A stretch of 64,000 nucleotides of DNA from Bremerella volcania (GTDB lineage Bacteria; Planctomycetota; Planctomycetia; Pirellulales; Pirellulaceae): assembly GCF_007748115.1 (NCBI RefSeq), contig NZ_CP036289.1:3286001-3350000 (forward strand), given 5' to 3'. The notes beneath the pieces were generated by a model, which was given only the letters and a program-made list of their open reading frames with translations, did not search any database and was not told the DNA's origin. Positions 53,456 through 63,611 of the stretch are shown one piece after another. How positions within the stretch are numbered: the first letter of the stretch is position 1; each line of letters begins with the position of its first letter. The position numbers and the translations under genes are program-made.

Positions 53456-55042
53456 TTAACCGGTTACCAAATGATTGGCAGTCTGTTCGGGGCTGTGCAT
53501 GATTCGCAGGTCGACATCGTTGAGCCGCATCCTGGCAGATTCCAGATAGACCCCGAACAGTCCAGCGGAAAACGTGGAGTCCGCAAGAGTTAGGATGATT
53601 CGACCATTCACCGAAAACTCGATGTAATGACCAAACGCGATCAAGCAAATCTCCGCCTCACCAGGGGTTTCGCTTCGCCAGTTACCACTTTGCAGTGCCT
53701 GGAACTGCATCATATGCTCGCCGCTGCCTGGAGCACCGGTGTGCCAGGCCCTCAGTTGAGCCATCCCTTTGAGCAAATCCAACGATAGGTAGTATCCATC
53801 TTGCGTCTCGGGATCGACTCGGAAAATGACCCCACACTTTCCAAGGCCATACAGGTCAATCTTGGCCGTGAACTTCGCTGACTCGATCGAACCATCGAAA
53901 ACGTAGGCCTGGAATCCCGCCTCACATCCCAGGTCCAGGTTGTTGCCGTCGATCGAGCAGAATTGCCGACCGATCCCTTGCTGTAGTTGGTGGATGCAGC
54001 GCGTGTCGACTCGTTCTCCGATGAACTTGTCGAGCCCTTCGAAGGTGGTCGTGCGCAACATGCCATTCTCAGTGAGTTGTAGCCGTTTCGGAGGAGGCAT
54101 TATATTGCGAGCCGTTCGATCGGCACCCCCGAGCGAGAAGAAGTTCCACAGCAGCCATCCCTTGTCATCGCGGCAAATACGACCGGCGTAGTTTCCCTGG
54201 GCGAGCAGGACGTTGTCGTAGTAACTGCGCCACGGGTTGCCGATCTTGTCGGTATGCCAATACCGAATCTTCGCGTCTTCACGAATGCTGCCGATCAAGT
54301 AGTACTCGTCGTCAAGCTTCAGCAGGTTGGGGACCTCGATATCATCGTACAGGCCAGGATGATGAAGCGACGGTCTGGCCTCGAATTTCTCGGGAGCAAT
54401 CTCCTCCATCACGCCCACACAGCCCCGGCGGACGATTGGCCCCTCTTTCATGCGGGCCGCCATGATCAACCAGCCACGATCCCCTTCGTGAAAGTAATAT
54501 GGATCGCGAAAGCTCACCCAGCAGCGTCCCTCGTCGAGACGTGACTCGTAGAATTCCGGAGATGCTTCCAGTGGAAGATGGCTCTCAGGATCGACCATCG
54601 CATGACGACAGCTGGTGGACTGCTGCCGCGCAATTTCGCGGGCCTGCATGACTTTGGGAGGATCGTTGGGGCCCCGCTCATCCCTCCAATTAACCGGCCG
54701 TTTGTGCCAATGGAAGAGATCGTCACTGACCGCCATCCCGATGCGTTGAATGTTGCCTTGTTCGCGCCGCGAGAGACCGGTGTAGAACATGCGCCACCGC
54801 CCTGGCTGGTGTGGATCCGGCGAGACGGCCATCGTCCACAGCATGAGATCATCCCAGGAGCCGGGATCGCCAATGAACAGGGCATTATTCACGCGCCGCC
54901 AGTCGATGCCGTTGGTGCTGACCGCGTGCGCGATGAAGTCGTGATTCGGCAGTACCAGGTGAAACAGGTGATAGAGTCCATCGTAATAGACGATATCGAC
55001 GTCGCCGATCGCCTTTCGACTGCCTTGGGTTTCCGTATACAT
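53456..55042 (-). CDS. Five-bladed propeller glycosidase (GH32/GH43-like) with C-terminal lectin-like domain
   Basis: A 528-residue protein with no signal peptide. The N-terminal two-thirds follow the GH32/43 propeller: [16 protein letters not shown] at the nucleophile position, [13 protein letters not shown] with the RDP motif, and [17 protein letters not shown] with a likely acid/base Glu. [14 protein letters not shown] is also typical. From about residue 370 a jelly-roll domain ([33 protein letters not shown]) resembles concanavalin-like or DUF1080 folds. The substrate may be a fructoside or another furanoside. It sits upstream-facing beside the exopolysaccharide genes and may trim that polymer or a precursor. 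Confidence 0.75.
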   Translation of the reverse strand: MYTETQGSRKAIGDVDIVYYDGLYHLFHLVLPNHDFIAHAVSTNGIDWRRVNNALFIGDPGSWDDLMLWTMAVSPDPHQPGRWRMFYTGLSRREQGNIQRIGMAVSDDLFHWHKRPVNWRDERGPNDPPKVMQAREIARQQSTSCRHAMVDPESHLPLEASPEFYESRLDEGRCWVSFRDPYYFHEGDRGWLIMAARMKEGPIVRRGCVGVMEEIAPEKFEARPSLHHPGLYDDIEVPNLLKLDDEYYLIGSIREDAKIRYWHTDKIGNPWRSYYDNVLLAQGNYAGRICRDDKGWLLWNFFSLGGADRTARNIMPPPKRLQLTENGMLRTTTFEGLDKFIGERVDTRCIHQLQQGIGRQFCSIDGNNLDLGCEAGFQAYVFDGSIESAKFTAKIDLYGLGKCGVIFRVDPETQDGYYLSLDLLKGMAQLRAWHTGAPGSGEHMMQFQALQSGNWRSETPGEAEICLIAFGHYIEFSVNGRIILTLADSTFSAGLFGVYLESARMRLNDVDLRIMHSPEQTANHLVTG

Positions 55043-55163
55043 GGTGCCGATCTCGTTCGAAGAACCGTGTCATCAAGCCTGGCCGAGCATATCAAAGGGC
55101 CAGCTTCCTTCGCAGCTTAAGGGATACGGCAGCCTGCTGCGAGAGCAAAACGCGGGTTGATGC

Positions 55164-56459
55164 CTAAGACGCGGCGAGCGAATTCAATTGAAACTCACCG
55201 ATTAGCTTCTCGGCGTTGGTGACGAGGTCGAACTCTTGTTCGACGCGAGTTCGACCGTTTTCGGCGAGTCGTCGTCGGAGTTGAGGATCGTGATAGAGCG
55301 TCTTGATGTTCTCGACGATCGAGTCGACGTCTCTCGGATTGGGGAGAAGGCCGCATTCGCCGCCGAGAAGCTCCGGAATTCCTGACAGATTGCTGCCAAT
55401 GCACGGCACCCCACTGGCCATCCCCTCCATAAGCACCACTGGAATCCCTTCGCGCTGTCCGCTCTTGGTGAGAACGCTCGGCGTGACCAGTGCATCGGCG
55501 GTAGCCAGGTGTTCGACGATCTGGTCGCGCGTTCTCGGCCCCCAGAACACGACGTGCTCCTTGATTCCCAGCTGTTCGCACTGCGTCTGCAATATTTCTC
55601 TATCAGCGCCGTCGCCAATGAAGTGGCACTGAACATCAAACGACGTCTCTCGTAGTCTCGCGCAGGCCTGGATCAGGTAGGTCTGCCCTTTCACTTCGTG
55701 GAGCGTCCCGATGCAAAGCAGAATCATCGGGCCGCGTCCCTCATCGAAGCTGGTTGGTGAAGTTCGCGGAGTAAACTTGGCCGTATCGACGCCGCAATGA
55801 ATGACGTGCACCTTCGAGGCGAACTGCTGACCGCATTCCTCCAGGATCAGATTCCGGTTGTAGTCCGAGATGCCGATCACGGACGAGGCATCCATGACCT
55901 TTTCCAGAAGCATATGGCGATCGCAATGAAGATCGGTCCCATGGGCCGTGAAGCTATACGGAATCCCTGTTAGCTGGTGAATGACATAGGCCGTGGCAGC
56001 CGGGTGACTACAAAAGTGCGCGTGGATATGCGTGACGCCGCGACGCGTCATATCCTTGGCCATCCACACCGATTTGGGGAAATAAAGAATGGCCCCAGCC
56101 AGGTATCGAGTGCTTCCCAGGTTGGCCCGGACCAGCGTTAGCCCGGTGCCCAGATAGGTGATTGGCTTCGTCAGTAGGTAGTACAGGTTGACAAAGATGA
56201 TGGCCAGCGACAACCAGGGAGTAAAGTGGGCTTTGGCGACGATCGGCTCGGCCTCTTTGTGCATCGTCTTGCACTTTTCGCGGCGAAGAGGATAGACCTC
56301 GACCGGAACCCCCGCGCGCTGAGCGGCTAAAATTTCGTACAGCACGAACGTTTCTGTCAGCTTCGGAAAGCGTGACATGATGTAGGCTACCGGCGCATGC
56401 GTGACGACGGTGTCTTCGCGTTCGTTTTCGGTCTGTTCGGCTTCTGCTGCAATCGCCAT
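55164..56459 (-). CDS. GT4 family glycosyltransferase
   Basis: A 431-residue GT-B enzyme. The N-terminal domain has MSRFPKLTETFVLYEILAAQ and HIHAHFCSHPAATAYVIHQL. The C-terminal domain has ILLCIGTLHEVKGQTYLIQA and the E-x7-E donor motif EGIPVVLMEGMASGVPCI. A hydrophobic segment near residues 82-100 (WLSLAIIFVNLYYLL) suggests membrane attachment. This is typical for exopolysaccharide repeat-unit assembly. It lies 12 bases after the flippase gene in the same operon. Confidence 0.9.
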   Translation of the reverse strand: MAIAAEAEQTENEREDTVVTHAPVAYIMSRFPKLTETFVLYEILAAQRAGVPVEVYPLRREKCKTMHKEAEPIVAKAHFTPWLSLAIIFVNLYYLLTKPITYLGTGLTLVRANLGSTRYLAGAILYFPKSVWMAKDMTRRGVTHIHAHFCSHPAATAYVIHQLTGIPYSFTAHGTDLHCDRHMLLEKVMDASSVIGISDYNRNLILEECGQQFASKVHVIHCGVDTAKFTPRTSPTSFDEGRGPMILLCIGTLHEVKGQTYLIQACARLRETSFDVQCHFIGDGADREILQTQCEQLGIKEHVVFWGPRTRDQIVEHLATADALVTPSVLTKSGQREGIPVVLMEGMASGVPCIGSNLSGIPELLGGECGLLPNPRDVDSIVENIKTLYHDPQLRRRLAENGRTRVEQEFDLVTNAEKLIGEFQLNSLAAS

Positions 56460-56471
56460 ACGAAAGTTCTT

Positions 56472-58028
56472 TCAACCAGTTTGTTCTGTGCTTAGCAGAC
56501 GTCCCAAATAGGGAACTCGGGCAACCTCGGGGAAAACGTTCGCCACTTCCAGGTCATCGCGACACAACCAGGCAAACAGGACTGATGCCGCCCCAAGCAG
56601 CACCGGTATCCAAAGTGGATTCACCAGCGCACCGCTCGCTGCGACCCACAGGCCTCCGGTCAGAATCGCGGCCAGCGAGTAGGCTCGGATCAATCGCCAA
56701 GCCATCGGGTTCACCTCCACGGTCATGGTAACTGCCACCATGCAGACAATCCCTTGCACGACGAAACCGATCAGAATGGCCCACGCACCGCCGATGGCTC
56801 CCCAGGATGGAACCAGAAGCAGGTTCGTACCGACTGCTCCGGCCAGGCTAATGACGTCGACCAGGATCAGTGTTCGCAGTCCACTAACCACACGGATGAG
56901 TCGTAAGTTCATTCCGACGATCGTATTGATGAAGAACCCCAACGAAAGGATCGCCAACGTCGATGCGGAGTCGGCATACTGCTCGCCAAACAGCAGCACG
57001 CAAAGTTGCTCCGGCATCAGGAAGCATGCCAGGAAGAGCGGAAAGGAAAGGACCGTGGTCCAGACGGTCGTTTTTCGGAAAAGGTGATTCAACGAATCGA
57101 TCGCATTTTCGGAAAACAAACGCCCAGCGCTGGGCATGAAGAGCATCGAAAACGTCGCGATGACGATGTCGTTCAGGCGTGCGGCAGGAAATACCGCCTG
57201 GAACCCGGCGACCTCGGACGGCGTGTGAAACAGGCCGATGATCAACACGACCATCGCGCCACGCATCAGAAAGCCAACATCGCCGAAGATAAGCGTGAGG
57301 CTGTAGCTGAAGACTTCGCGAGCGGTCGATTTCATGTCCTTCCAGGTGACACGCACGAAGTCGTTGCGCTCGCGAATCAAACTGCGAACCAAAGTCGCGT
57401 AGATAAGCACGCCAATCAGCGAGGCAATCAGCTGACCCGCCGCGAAGGCAAAAACCCCTCCGCCTGCCAATACAACCACGATGACGGCCACCAGCCGCAA
57501 CAGAGGGCCCAGGATATGCTGCCGGACAAAGATGGCCCGTGGTTTGCCAAACACCGAGAAGAGCGAGGTGACGAAACAATCGAGAACGATGCAGGGCGTC
57601 ATCCAAATCATGACCAGCATCAGGTCCATCGATCGCGACGGACTCGAATAAGCGTGTTCTGCTCCCCAGGTAATGTAGATGACCACGATCGCCAACAAGG
57701 AACACAGAAACGTGGCCACCGCCATTAATAACGCCGCAGCCGAGAACTTCGTAAGATCGCCGCTGCTCTGATACCGAGGAAGCACACGCAGCGCCGTCTT
57801 ATCCATTCCAAACGCAGCGAAGACGGCGGTGACCGCCACCGCGGACAACGCCACGGAATAGACGCCGAACTCGTCTTTGGAGAAGTACCGAACGGCCGCA
57901 AGCTGAATCGCGAAGTTCATGCCCAGCGATAGGCACCGCCCAGCGAAGAGGAGCGAGGACCCTCGAATGCCCCGGGCGATCTCCCCACTATTTGGGGTGG
58001 GGGGTGTTGTCGTGCTCTTACTCATCAA
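56472..58028 (-). CDS. Polysaccharide flippase (Wzx-like, MATE/PST superfamily)
   Basis: A 518-residue membrane protein with about fourteen helices. It starts with GSSLLFAGRCLSLGMNFAIQLAAVRYFSKDEFGVYSVAL, the usual Wzx opening (shown only in part as FAIQLAAVRYFSKDEFG). VFGKPRAIFVRQHILGP and FMPSAGRLFSENAIDSLNHL are also seen. It would flip lipid-linked repeat units outward. It is first of the minus-strand pair and is divergent from the initiating sugar transferase gene, with a 174-base shared control region. Confidence 0.85.
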   Translation of the reverse strand: MMSKSTTTPPTPNSGEIARGIRGSSLLFAGRCLSLGMNFAIQLAAVRYFSKDEFGVYSVALSAVAVTAVFAAFGMDKTALRVLPRYQSSGDLTKFSAAALLMAVATFLCSLLAIVVIYITWGAEHAYSSPSRSMDLMLVMIWMTPCIVLDCFVTSLFSVFGKPRAIFVRQHILGPLLRLVAVIVVVLAGGGVFAFAAGQLIASLIGVLIYATLVRSLIRERNDFVRVTWKDMKSTAREVFSYSLTLIFGDVGFLMRGAMVVLIIGLFHTPSEVAGFQAVFPAARLNDIVIATFSMLFMPSAGRLFSENAIDSLNHLFRKTTVWTTVLSFPLFLACFLMPEQLCVLLFGEQYADSASTLAILSLGFFINTIVGMNLRLIRVVSGLRTLILVDVISLAGAVGTNLLLVPSWGAIGGAWAILIGFVVQGIVCMVAVTMTVEVNPMAWRLIRAYSLAAILTGGLWVAASGALVNPLWIPVLLGAASVLFAWLCRDDLEVANVFPEVARVPYLGRLLSTEQTG

Positions 58029-58202
58029 GATGGGCAGTGAGATATCCGCGTGTTCGAAATGGGACCTTAGCGCCCATTATGCTTGCCCCCAACCTGCCTG
58101 AAGGTCGGAAAAATTCTGATTTACATCTCCAGGACGCTCAAAAACGATGGTTGGTGAGCGCCTACCCACCAACCACTTCGCAAGTAGCATCGTTGTCAGA
58201 TT

Positions 58203-59660
58203 GTGTCGATCGTTGCCTCTCCCAAAGAACAGGATTTCGAACTTCGCATTTCGCGTCGAAGCAAGTCGGAATTCCTGCAGACTTTACTCACGGTCGTGCC
58301 CATGATGGTCACCGACGGGGTGAGCATCGTGGTCGCCATGGCGCTTGCGCAAGTACTGGTGGGTACAGTATTTCCGGAGGTGCACTACGCGATCACGCGA
58401 CAACTTCTCCCCCTACTGGCCATCGCCATCGTCACGTTCACCATCGGAGGTGCCTATCGCATCTGCGGGCTACATCCCAGCCAAGAGTTGCGTCGAATCG
58501 CATTGCTGGACAACACGTCGCTTTTGCTGCTACTGGTGGCAAACCTTCTGCTTAGCGAGTCGAGTACTTCGTACGAACTCTCGTTGATCTGCCTGACTTT
58601 GGTCCTGCTCAACGTGATCCATCCAGGCGTTCGCCTAGCCAGCCGAACCCTACTAAGCACCCAGCCATGGTGGGGATGGTCGGTTGTCGTGGTGGGGCAT
58701 CGCGATCACGCACAGCGGGTCATGCGACATATCGAGAAGAACGCGGAACTGGCCATGCGTCCTGTCCGCCTTCTGACTTCCGACGAATTTCAAGCCGTTA
58801 CCACCACGCCTGAGAAAGAACAATTGGCCCGCGAAACCGTGGCCAAAAGTCACGCCACCATCGTTGTGATGGCCGTCGAAGATAGTGACCCCGCTTCTTA
58901 CTGCAGCGATATCGACTTTTGGTCGACCCAGGCCAAGGACGTCATCATTGTTCCCTCTGACTTCCAGTGGCCGACGCTCTGGACCGAAGCCCGGGACATT
59001 GGCGGTATCATGGGTCTGCATGCCAGGGCGAAGCTGCTCTCTCATTGGCGACTTCTCGCGAAACGCCTTTTGGACATTGGGCTGATCATTCTGTTTGCGC
59101 CGCTGCTGTTCCCCATTTGTTTGCTGATCGCGGCTTTGGTCCGACTGAATTCCCGCGGCCCCGTCTTCTTCGGTCATAAACGCATTGGCCGCTTGGGAAG
59201 AACGTTCATGGCGTGGAAGTTCAGGAGTATGATTCCCAACGCGAACGAAGTACTCGAAAACTACCTGAAAGAACACCCCGAACTGCGTGCCGAGTGGGAA
59301 CGTGACCACAAGCTGAAAGACGATCCCCGAATCATCCCTGGCGTGGGGCATATCATCCGCAAATTCAGCCTCGACGAACTTCCCCAGATCTGGAACGTGC
59401 TTCGCGGCGACATGAGTCTTGTCGGCCCGCGCCCCATTGTCGATTCCGAAATTGAGAAGTACTGCGACGTGTTCCCGCTCTATCTCAAGGTCACTCCTGG
59501 GATTACTGGCCTGTGGCAGGTATCCGGAAGAAACAATACAACCTATCAAGAGCGCATAACGCTCGACGCATTCTACGTGCGGAATTGGTCACCGTGGCTG
59601 GACTTATATATCTTAGCAAGGACAATAAAGACAGTAGTACTACGCGAAGGTGCTTATTAG
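58203..59660 (+). CDS. Polyprenyl-phosphate sugar-1-phosphate transferase (WbaP/WcaJ-like)
   Basis: A 485-residue initiating transferase with a GTG start. Four or five N-terminal helices are followed by a soluble Rossmann-like domain ([20 protein letters not shown]). The catalytic C-terminus has [60 protein letters not shown] and [17 protein letters not shown]. It would transfer a sugar phosphate to undecaprenyl phosphate to start the repeat unit. It begins the plus-strand half of the exopolysaccharide locus. Confidence 0.92.
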   Translation: MSIVASPKEQDFELRISRRSKSEFLQTLLTVVPMMVTDGVSIVVAMALAQVLVGTVFPEVHYAITRQLLPLLAIAIVTFTIGGAYRICGLHPSQELRRIALLDNTSLLLLLVANLLLSESSTSYELSLICLTLVLLNVIHPGVRLASRTLLSTQPWWGWSVVVVGHRDHAQRVMRHIEKNAELAMRPVRLLTSDEFQAVTTTPEKEQLARETVAKSHATIVVMAVEDSDPASYCSDIDFWSTQAKDVIIVPSDFQWPTLWTEARDIGGIMGLHARAKLLSHWRLLAKRLLDIGLIILFAPLLFPICLLIAALVRLNSRGPVFFGHKRIGRLGRTFMAWKFRSMIPNANEVLENYLKEHPELRAEWERDHKLKDDPRIIPGVGHIIRKFSLDELPQIWNVLRGDMSLVGPRPIVDSEIEKYCDVFPLYLKVTPGITGLWQVSGRNNTTYQERITLDAFYVRNWSPWLDLYILARTIKTVVLREGAY

Positions 59661-59713
59661 CATCTTTCAAATAGCCACATGGTGTATGCGAACAATTGCA
59701 GGACTCTTGTAAG

Positions 59714-60820
59714 ATGGGCGCTGTCTCCCAACTGGTACCGCAACGAATGATCTCGCACGTGCGTCCCATCGTCCTGAAACCTGCCCAGCTGACGTTCGCT
59801 CAGTTATCGGCTTGGAAGGTCATCCTGGCGAACGATCCCACGCTCCAATCTCCGTTCTACCAACCTGAATACACGCAAGCGGTCGGACAGGTGCGCGCTG
59901 ACGTGCATGTCGCTGTGATTGAACAAGGTGACACACCGGTCGCATTCTTTCCTTTTCAACGAGGAGCTTCCGGATTGGGACTACCGGTGGGGGGAAAACT
60001 AAATGACTTTCAAGGAATCATCGGCCAGATCCCTGAATCTCTGTCAATTCCAGCGCTTTTGAAGGAGTGCGGCCTGTTCAGCTGGGCGTTCGATCATCTG
60101 CCGGATACGCAGTGCGACCTGTTGTCGACGTGTAACGGCGGCGCATCTTCGCCGTACATCGATTTTTCAAACGGTTGGAAAGCCTACCAAGAAGACCGCG
60201 CTCAGGCCCACTCGTCCATCATTCGCGAAACCAGGCGAAAGCAACGCAAGCTTGCCCGCGACGTGGGAGACATTCGCTTTGTCTTTCAATCAGATGAAGA
60301 TGAGGTCTTCGACCAATTACTTGATTGGAAGTCGGCCCAGCGCCGCAGTACAAAGACGTTCGACGTGTTGCAGATGGACTGGGCTCGAGCCGTGCTAGAG
60401 AATCTCCGCACAATTCGGACCGACCAATTCAGCGGCTGCCTGTCGGCGCTCTATGCGGGAGACCGCCTGATCGCGGCACATTTCGGACTCATTGCCAATC
60501 GCGTCATGCACCTGTGGTTCCCCGCTTACAGCGTCGAATTTGCCAGCTATTCGCCTGGTGTTTGTCTGATGTTGAATATGTTGGAAGAGGCAGACTCGAG
60601 AGGCATTCAACGTTTTGACCTGGGCAAAGGGGACGAACGTTTTAAGCAGCGACTCTCCAATGGTGCGACCATCGTTTGCCAAGGCGCCGTGACGTCGAAC
60701 GCTTGGGCTAACTACTGCAATAGCGTCTATGACATGGCTCGCAAGGGTGTTCGTCAGCTGCCATTTCGAGGCCTGCTAAGAGGCTCGAAGCGTTGGCTCG
60801 ACTCGTGGCTTTATCGATAG
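59714..60820 (+). CDS. FemAB/CelD-like GNAT acetyltransferase
   Basis: A 368-residue protein; an ATG at 59714 is preferred over the TTG at 59696, and MISHVRPIV at 59747 is also possible. The pattern PFYQPEYTQAVGQVRADVHV, AFFPFQRG, RETRRKQRKLAR and AHFGLIANRVMHLWFPAYS is that of the double-GNAT BioF2/CelD (BcsL) family, common in exopolysaccharide loci. A final phrase DLGKGDERFKQRLSNG is diagnostic. It probably acylates the polymer or its precursors. It starts 53 bases after the sugar transferase gene. Confidence 0.85.
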   Translation: MGAVSQLVPQRMISHVRPIVLKPAQLTFAQLSAWKVILANDPTLQSPFYQPEYTQAVGQVRADVHVAVIEQGDTPVAFFPFQRGASGLGLPVGGKLNDFQGIIGQIPESLSIPALLKECGLFSWAFDHLPDTQCDLLSTCNGGASSPYIDFSNGWKAYQEDRAQAHSSIIRETRRKQRKLARDVGDIRFVFQSDEDEVFDQLLDWKSAQRRSTKTFDVLQMDWARAVLENLRTIRTDQFSGCLSALYAGDRLIAAHFGLIANRVMHLWFPAYSVEFASYSPGVCLMLNMLEEADSRGIQRFDLGKGDERFKQRLSNGATIVCQGAVTSNAWANYCNSVYDMARKGVRQLPFRGLLRGSKRWLDSWLYR

Positions 60821-60824
60821 CCAG

Positions 60825-61982
60825 TTAAGCAACTCGGTTCGAGTTCCAGATGTCGACGCGTCGTCCGGTCAGGAACTGGTACCAGCCGCTCAGTGCGGAG
60901 AAGTTGGCCATGCAGAAGAAGTAAGGAACCGCCATAATCTTCGCCAGCTTATTGCGGAAGATTGGCGTATTTCTCAGCATGATTCCAATCAGGGCAAGGA
61001 AGTAAAATGCCAGTTGCAGGCCCAATAGCAGCTGATAAACGAAGCCTTGTTCGACGCACGCCAGGTTTAACAGCAGGATCACGGGCAGCAAAAAGATCAC
61101 GCTCCAGCGAAGCAGTTTGTGCGATGCCAGTTGGAACGAATAGAACCCATAGGCCAACGGATTCAAAAGAGTCCGCATCACCCAAAGCCCACGAATTCCA
61201 CGAGCAATGATACGGGACTTTCGACGAAATTCCGCTTTGTCGGAAGCCGCGACTTCCTCGTAGGCAATCGCGCCCGGCTCGAAAACCAGGCGGTATCCCT
61301 TAGCGACCACTCGCGTTGAAATCAGGAAGTCGTCGCACACACCGGATGGAACCGGTTCGAATAATTCACGACGAACCGCATGAATGGCACCCGTCGAAGA
61401 GGTCACGCTCCCTGATCGTGATTGCATTCTCTTCAGAAATCGGTCGAAATTCCAAAAAATTCGCTCGCCGAGACTACCTGCGTTTCCTTTGTCGGTGGTG
61501 TATACCTGGTCCCCAGCGACACCACCCACATTAGGGTCGGAAAAGCACGCGGCGATCGCTTTCAAGGAGCCTGCTTCGTACATGCTGTTGGCGTCGGAAA
61601 ATACAAGAATTTCCCCTTGGGCCTGGGCGACGGTTTCGTTCAGCGTGCTGATCTTTCCTTGCCGCGGACATGCGACAAGGCGCACGCCGTGCTGCTCGAA
61701 CCCTTGAACGATTTCGTTAGTGCGATCGTCGGAACCGTCTGAACCAACAAGGATTTCAAGCTTTTCACGCGGGTAGTCCAATGAGATTGCGTTTTGCAGT
61801 TTTTCCGCAATTACTTCCTGTTCGTTGTGCGCAATGATCACCAAAGTAAGGCTGGGAGTGGAAGGCGATTTTCGAATCGGACGTGCCAATACTCCCCGAA
61901 CCACAAGAAGAACAGGAAAGCCAACATAGGCATAGATTACCACTGACAGTGCCAGCCATAACGTAACGCACGGAAGGGTCAT
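60825..61982 (-). CDS. Membrane GT2 glycosyltransferase
   Basis: A 385-residue GT2 enzyme with one N-terminal helix, a cytoplasmic catalytic domain and three or four C-terminal helices. Motifs are TLVIIAHNEQEVIAEKL, ILVGSDGSDDRTNEIV, the metal-binding VFSDANSMYEAG and the acceptor loop EEVAASDKAEFRRKSRIIAR. It resembles processive or repeat-unit GT2 enzymes of exopolysaccharide pathways. It converges with the acetyltransferase gene with only four bases between stops. Confidence 0.88.
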   Translation of the reverse strand: MTLPCVTLWLALSVVIYAYVGFPVLLVVRGVLARPIRKSPSTPSLTLVIIAHNEQEVIAEKLQNAISLDYPREKLEILVGSDGSDDRTNEIVQGFEQHGVRLVACPRQGKISTLNETVAQAQGEILVFSDANSMYEAGSLKAIAACFSDPNVGGVAGDQVYTTDKGNAGSLGERIFWNFDRFLKRMQSRSGSVTSSTGAIHAVRRELFEPVPSGVCDDFLISTRVVAKGYRLVFEPGAIAYEEVAASDKAEFRRKSRIIARGIRGLWVMRTLLNPLAYGFYSFQLASHKLLRWSVIFLLPVILLLNLACVEQGFVYQLLLGLQLAFYFLALIGIMLRNTPIFRNKLAKIMAVPYFFCMANFSALSGWYQFLTGRRVDIWNSNRVA

Positions 61983-62161
61983 TTTGATTGCGATTCATTG
62001 GTATAAATGTTGGAGTTATCTTATTCAGACTATTCACAAAACAGTACATGGCAAGCAATATGGATTCAGAATAATCTAATATTTATGCGTTAATGTGAGT
62101 GGAACGACCCTCTTGCTTCGCGCACAGCACGCTCTAACCGTTCCCCTTGAATTCAGCTCTG

Positions 62162-63601
62162 ATGTTCCAATCCCAAACTGAAGACCATTCGGGCAGTTCA
62201 GACCAAATTCGCGTCTCCACTTTCTTGCGCAAGTGGTACTACTTCGCGATTACCATTCCGGTGTGCATTGGTCTCGGTGTCGTTCATTACTTCCTGGTGA
62301 CGCCAACCTACGTCGTCACAGCACGCATTCTCATCCAAGAGCGTGGCCGTCCGCTAACGCCGCAAGAGGGGAATGTTTTAGACCAGGCGTTCTTGCCCAC
62401 CCATGCCGAAATCCTCAGCAGTCCCTCGGTCATCAGTCGTGCCGTACCTTACATTCTCAGCGCTAAGGTCGATTCGCCAGAGAAGTCGCCGATCGACAAG
62501 GTACTCGAACGCCTCGAAGTCCGTCCTCTCGCCGGGACTAACGTGATCAGCATTACGTACACCGACGAAGATCCCGAGTGGGCGATCGATGGTCTCAGCA
62601 AGATCATCGACTCGTACCGCGAATATCTCTCCGAACGAGAGCAATCGGGACATCAGGAAACGATCGTTTTGCTCGACAAGCGGACCGAGAAGCTCCGGCA
62701 GGAGATTGCGGATCTCCAGGTCGAATACCAAGAGGTACGAAGCAAAAGCCCGCTGCTTGGCAACGACGCCGACGCGGCATCCGTGCAGCGAAACAAGCTC
62801 ATGCGTGTTGTTGAAGAGCTTGTTCGCACTCAGACCCAGCGGATCGCTCTCGAGAATCAACTGGAAACGCTATTGGCAATGTCGGGCGACGTGGCCGATC
62901 CGAAGATCCATTGGGTCGCCAAGCCTGCGATCCCACACGAGTTCGACAATCAGCGAAAGATCGTCGAACTCCTTTCGCGCTTGAACGCCGAAGGCCTCCT
63001 GGCCGGAGCGCATTTGCAGACGGACCTCGATACCTTGCTCGCTTCCGAAGTGGAGTATTCAGAACTGCGTAAAAGCTACGGGGAGAAACATCCCAGTGTG
63101 CTCGGAGTCGCCGATCGGATCCAAACCATTGAGAACCGCCTGAATGAAATCGCCGCTTCAGCACCGGCGGCAATTCGGCAGGAGACTTCGTCACTGCGTC
63201 GTCGCGAGACGCAACTGGCATCGCTGTACCAAGAAGAGTTCGCGGAAGCCAAGAAGATCGACGAATATCTCGTGAAGCAGCAGCAGAAACTGGACGAGAT
63301 CGAGCTTGTCAAATCGGCCCACGATACGATCGTCATGCAATTGAATGAGCTACGTGTCGCCGATCAAGCGGTCACTGAAGGCCGGTCGAGCGTATTGGTA
63401 AGCGTCCTCGATGGCCCGATCCTTACCGACGAACTGCTTTGGCCGCAGCCCAAGCCGTTGTTTGGCATTTGCGTACTTGCCGGATTGGCAAGTGGCTTTT
63501 GCCTGGTCTTCGCATCCGAGAAGTTGAAGCAGTACAACCCGACAGTCGAACCATCCAGCGCTCCGCGACAGTTGCCGTTGGAGTTCAGTAGAACGGCCTA
63601 A
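62162..63601 (+). CDS. Polysaccharide chain-length determinant (Wzz/GumC-like)
   Basis: A 479-residue protein from the ATG at 62162; a TTG at 62147 is in frame. Two helices flank a periplasmic domain: FAITIPVCIGLGVVHYFLV near residue 30 and LFGICVLAGLASGFCLVFAS near 435. The Wzz motif before the second helix is DGPILTDELLWPQPKP. The middle is strongly coiled coil (KRTEKLRQEIADLQVEYQEV; ETSSLRRRETQLASLYQEE). There is no C-terminal tyrosine kinase domain, so any BY-kinase would be separate. It controls polymer length or export. Confidence 0.88.
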   Translation: MFQSQTEDHSGSSDQIRVSTFLRKWYYFAITIPVCIGLGVVHYFLVTPTYVVTARILIQERGRPLTPQEGNVLDQAFLPTHAEILSSPSVISRAVPYILSAKVDSPEKSPIDKVLERLEVRPLAGTNVISITYTDEDPEWAIDGLSKIIDSYREYLSEREQSGHQETIVLLDKRTEKLRQEIADLQVEYQEVRSKSPLLGNDADAASVQRNKLMRVVEELVRTQTQRIALENQLETLLAMSGDVADPKIHWVAKPAIPHEFDNQRKIVELLSRLNAEGLLAGAHLQTDLDTLLASEVEYSELRKSYGEKHPSVLGVADRIQTIENRLNEIAASAPAAIRQETSSLRRRETQLASLYQEEFAEAKKIDEYLVKQQQKLDEIELVKSAHDTIVMQLNELRVADQAVTEGRSSVLVSVLDGPILTDELLWPQPKPLFGICVLAGLASGFCLVFASEKLKQYNPTVEPSSAPRQLPLEFSRTA

Positions 63602-63611
63602 TCGTCGCTCC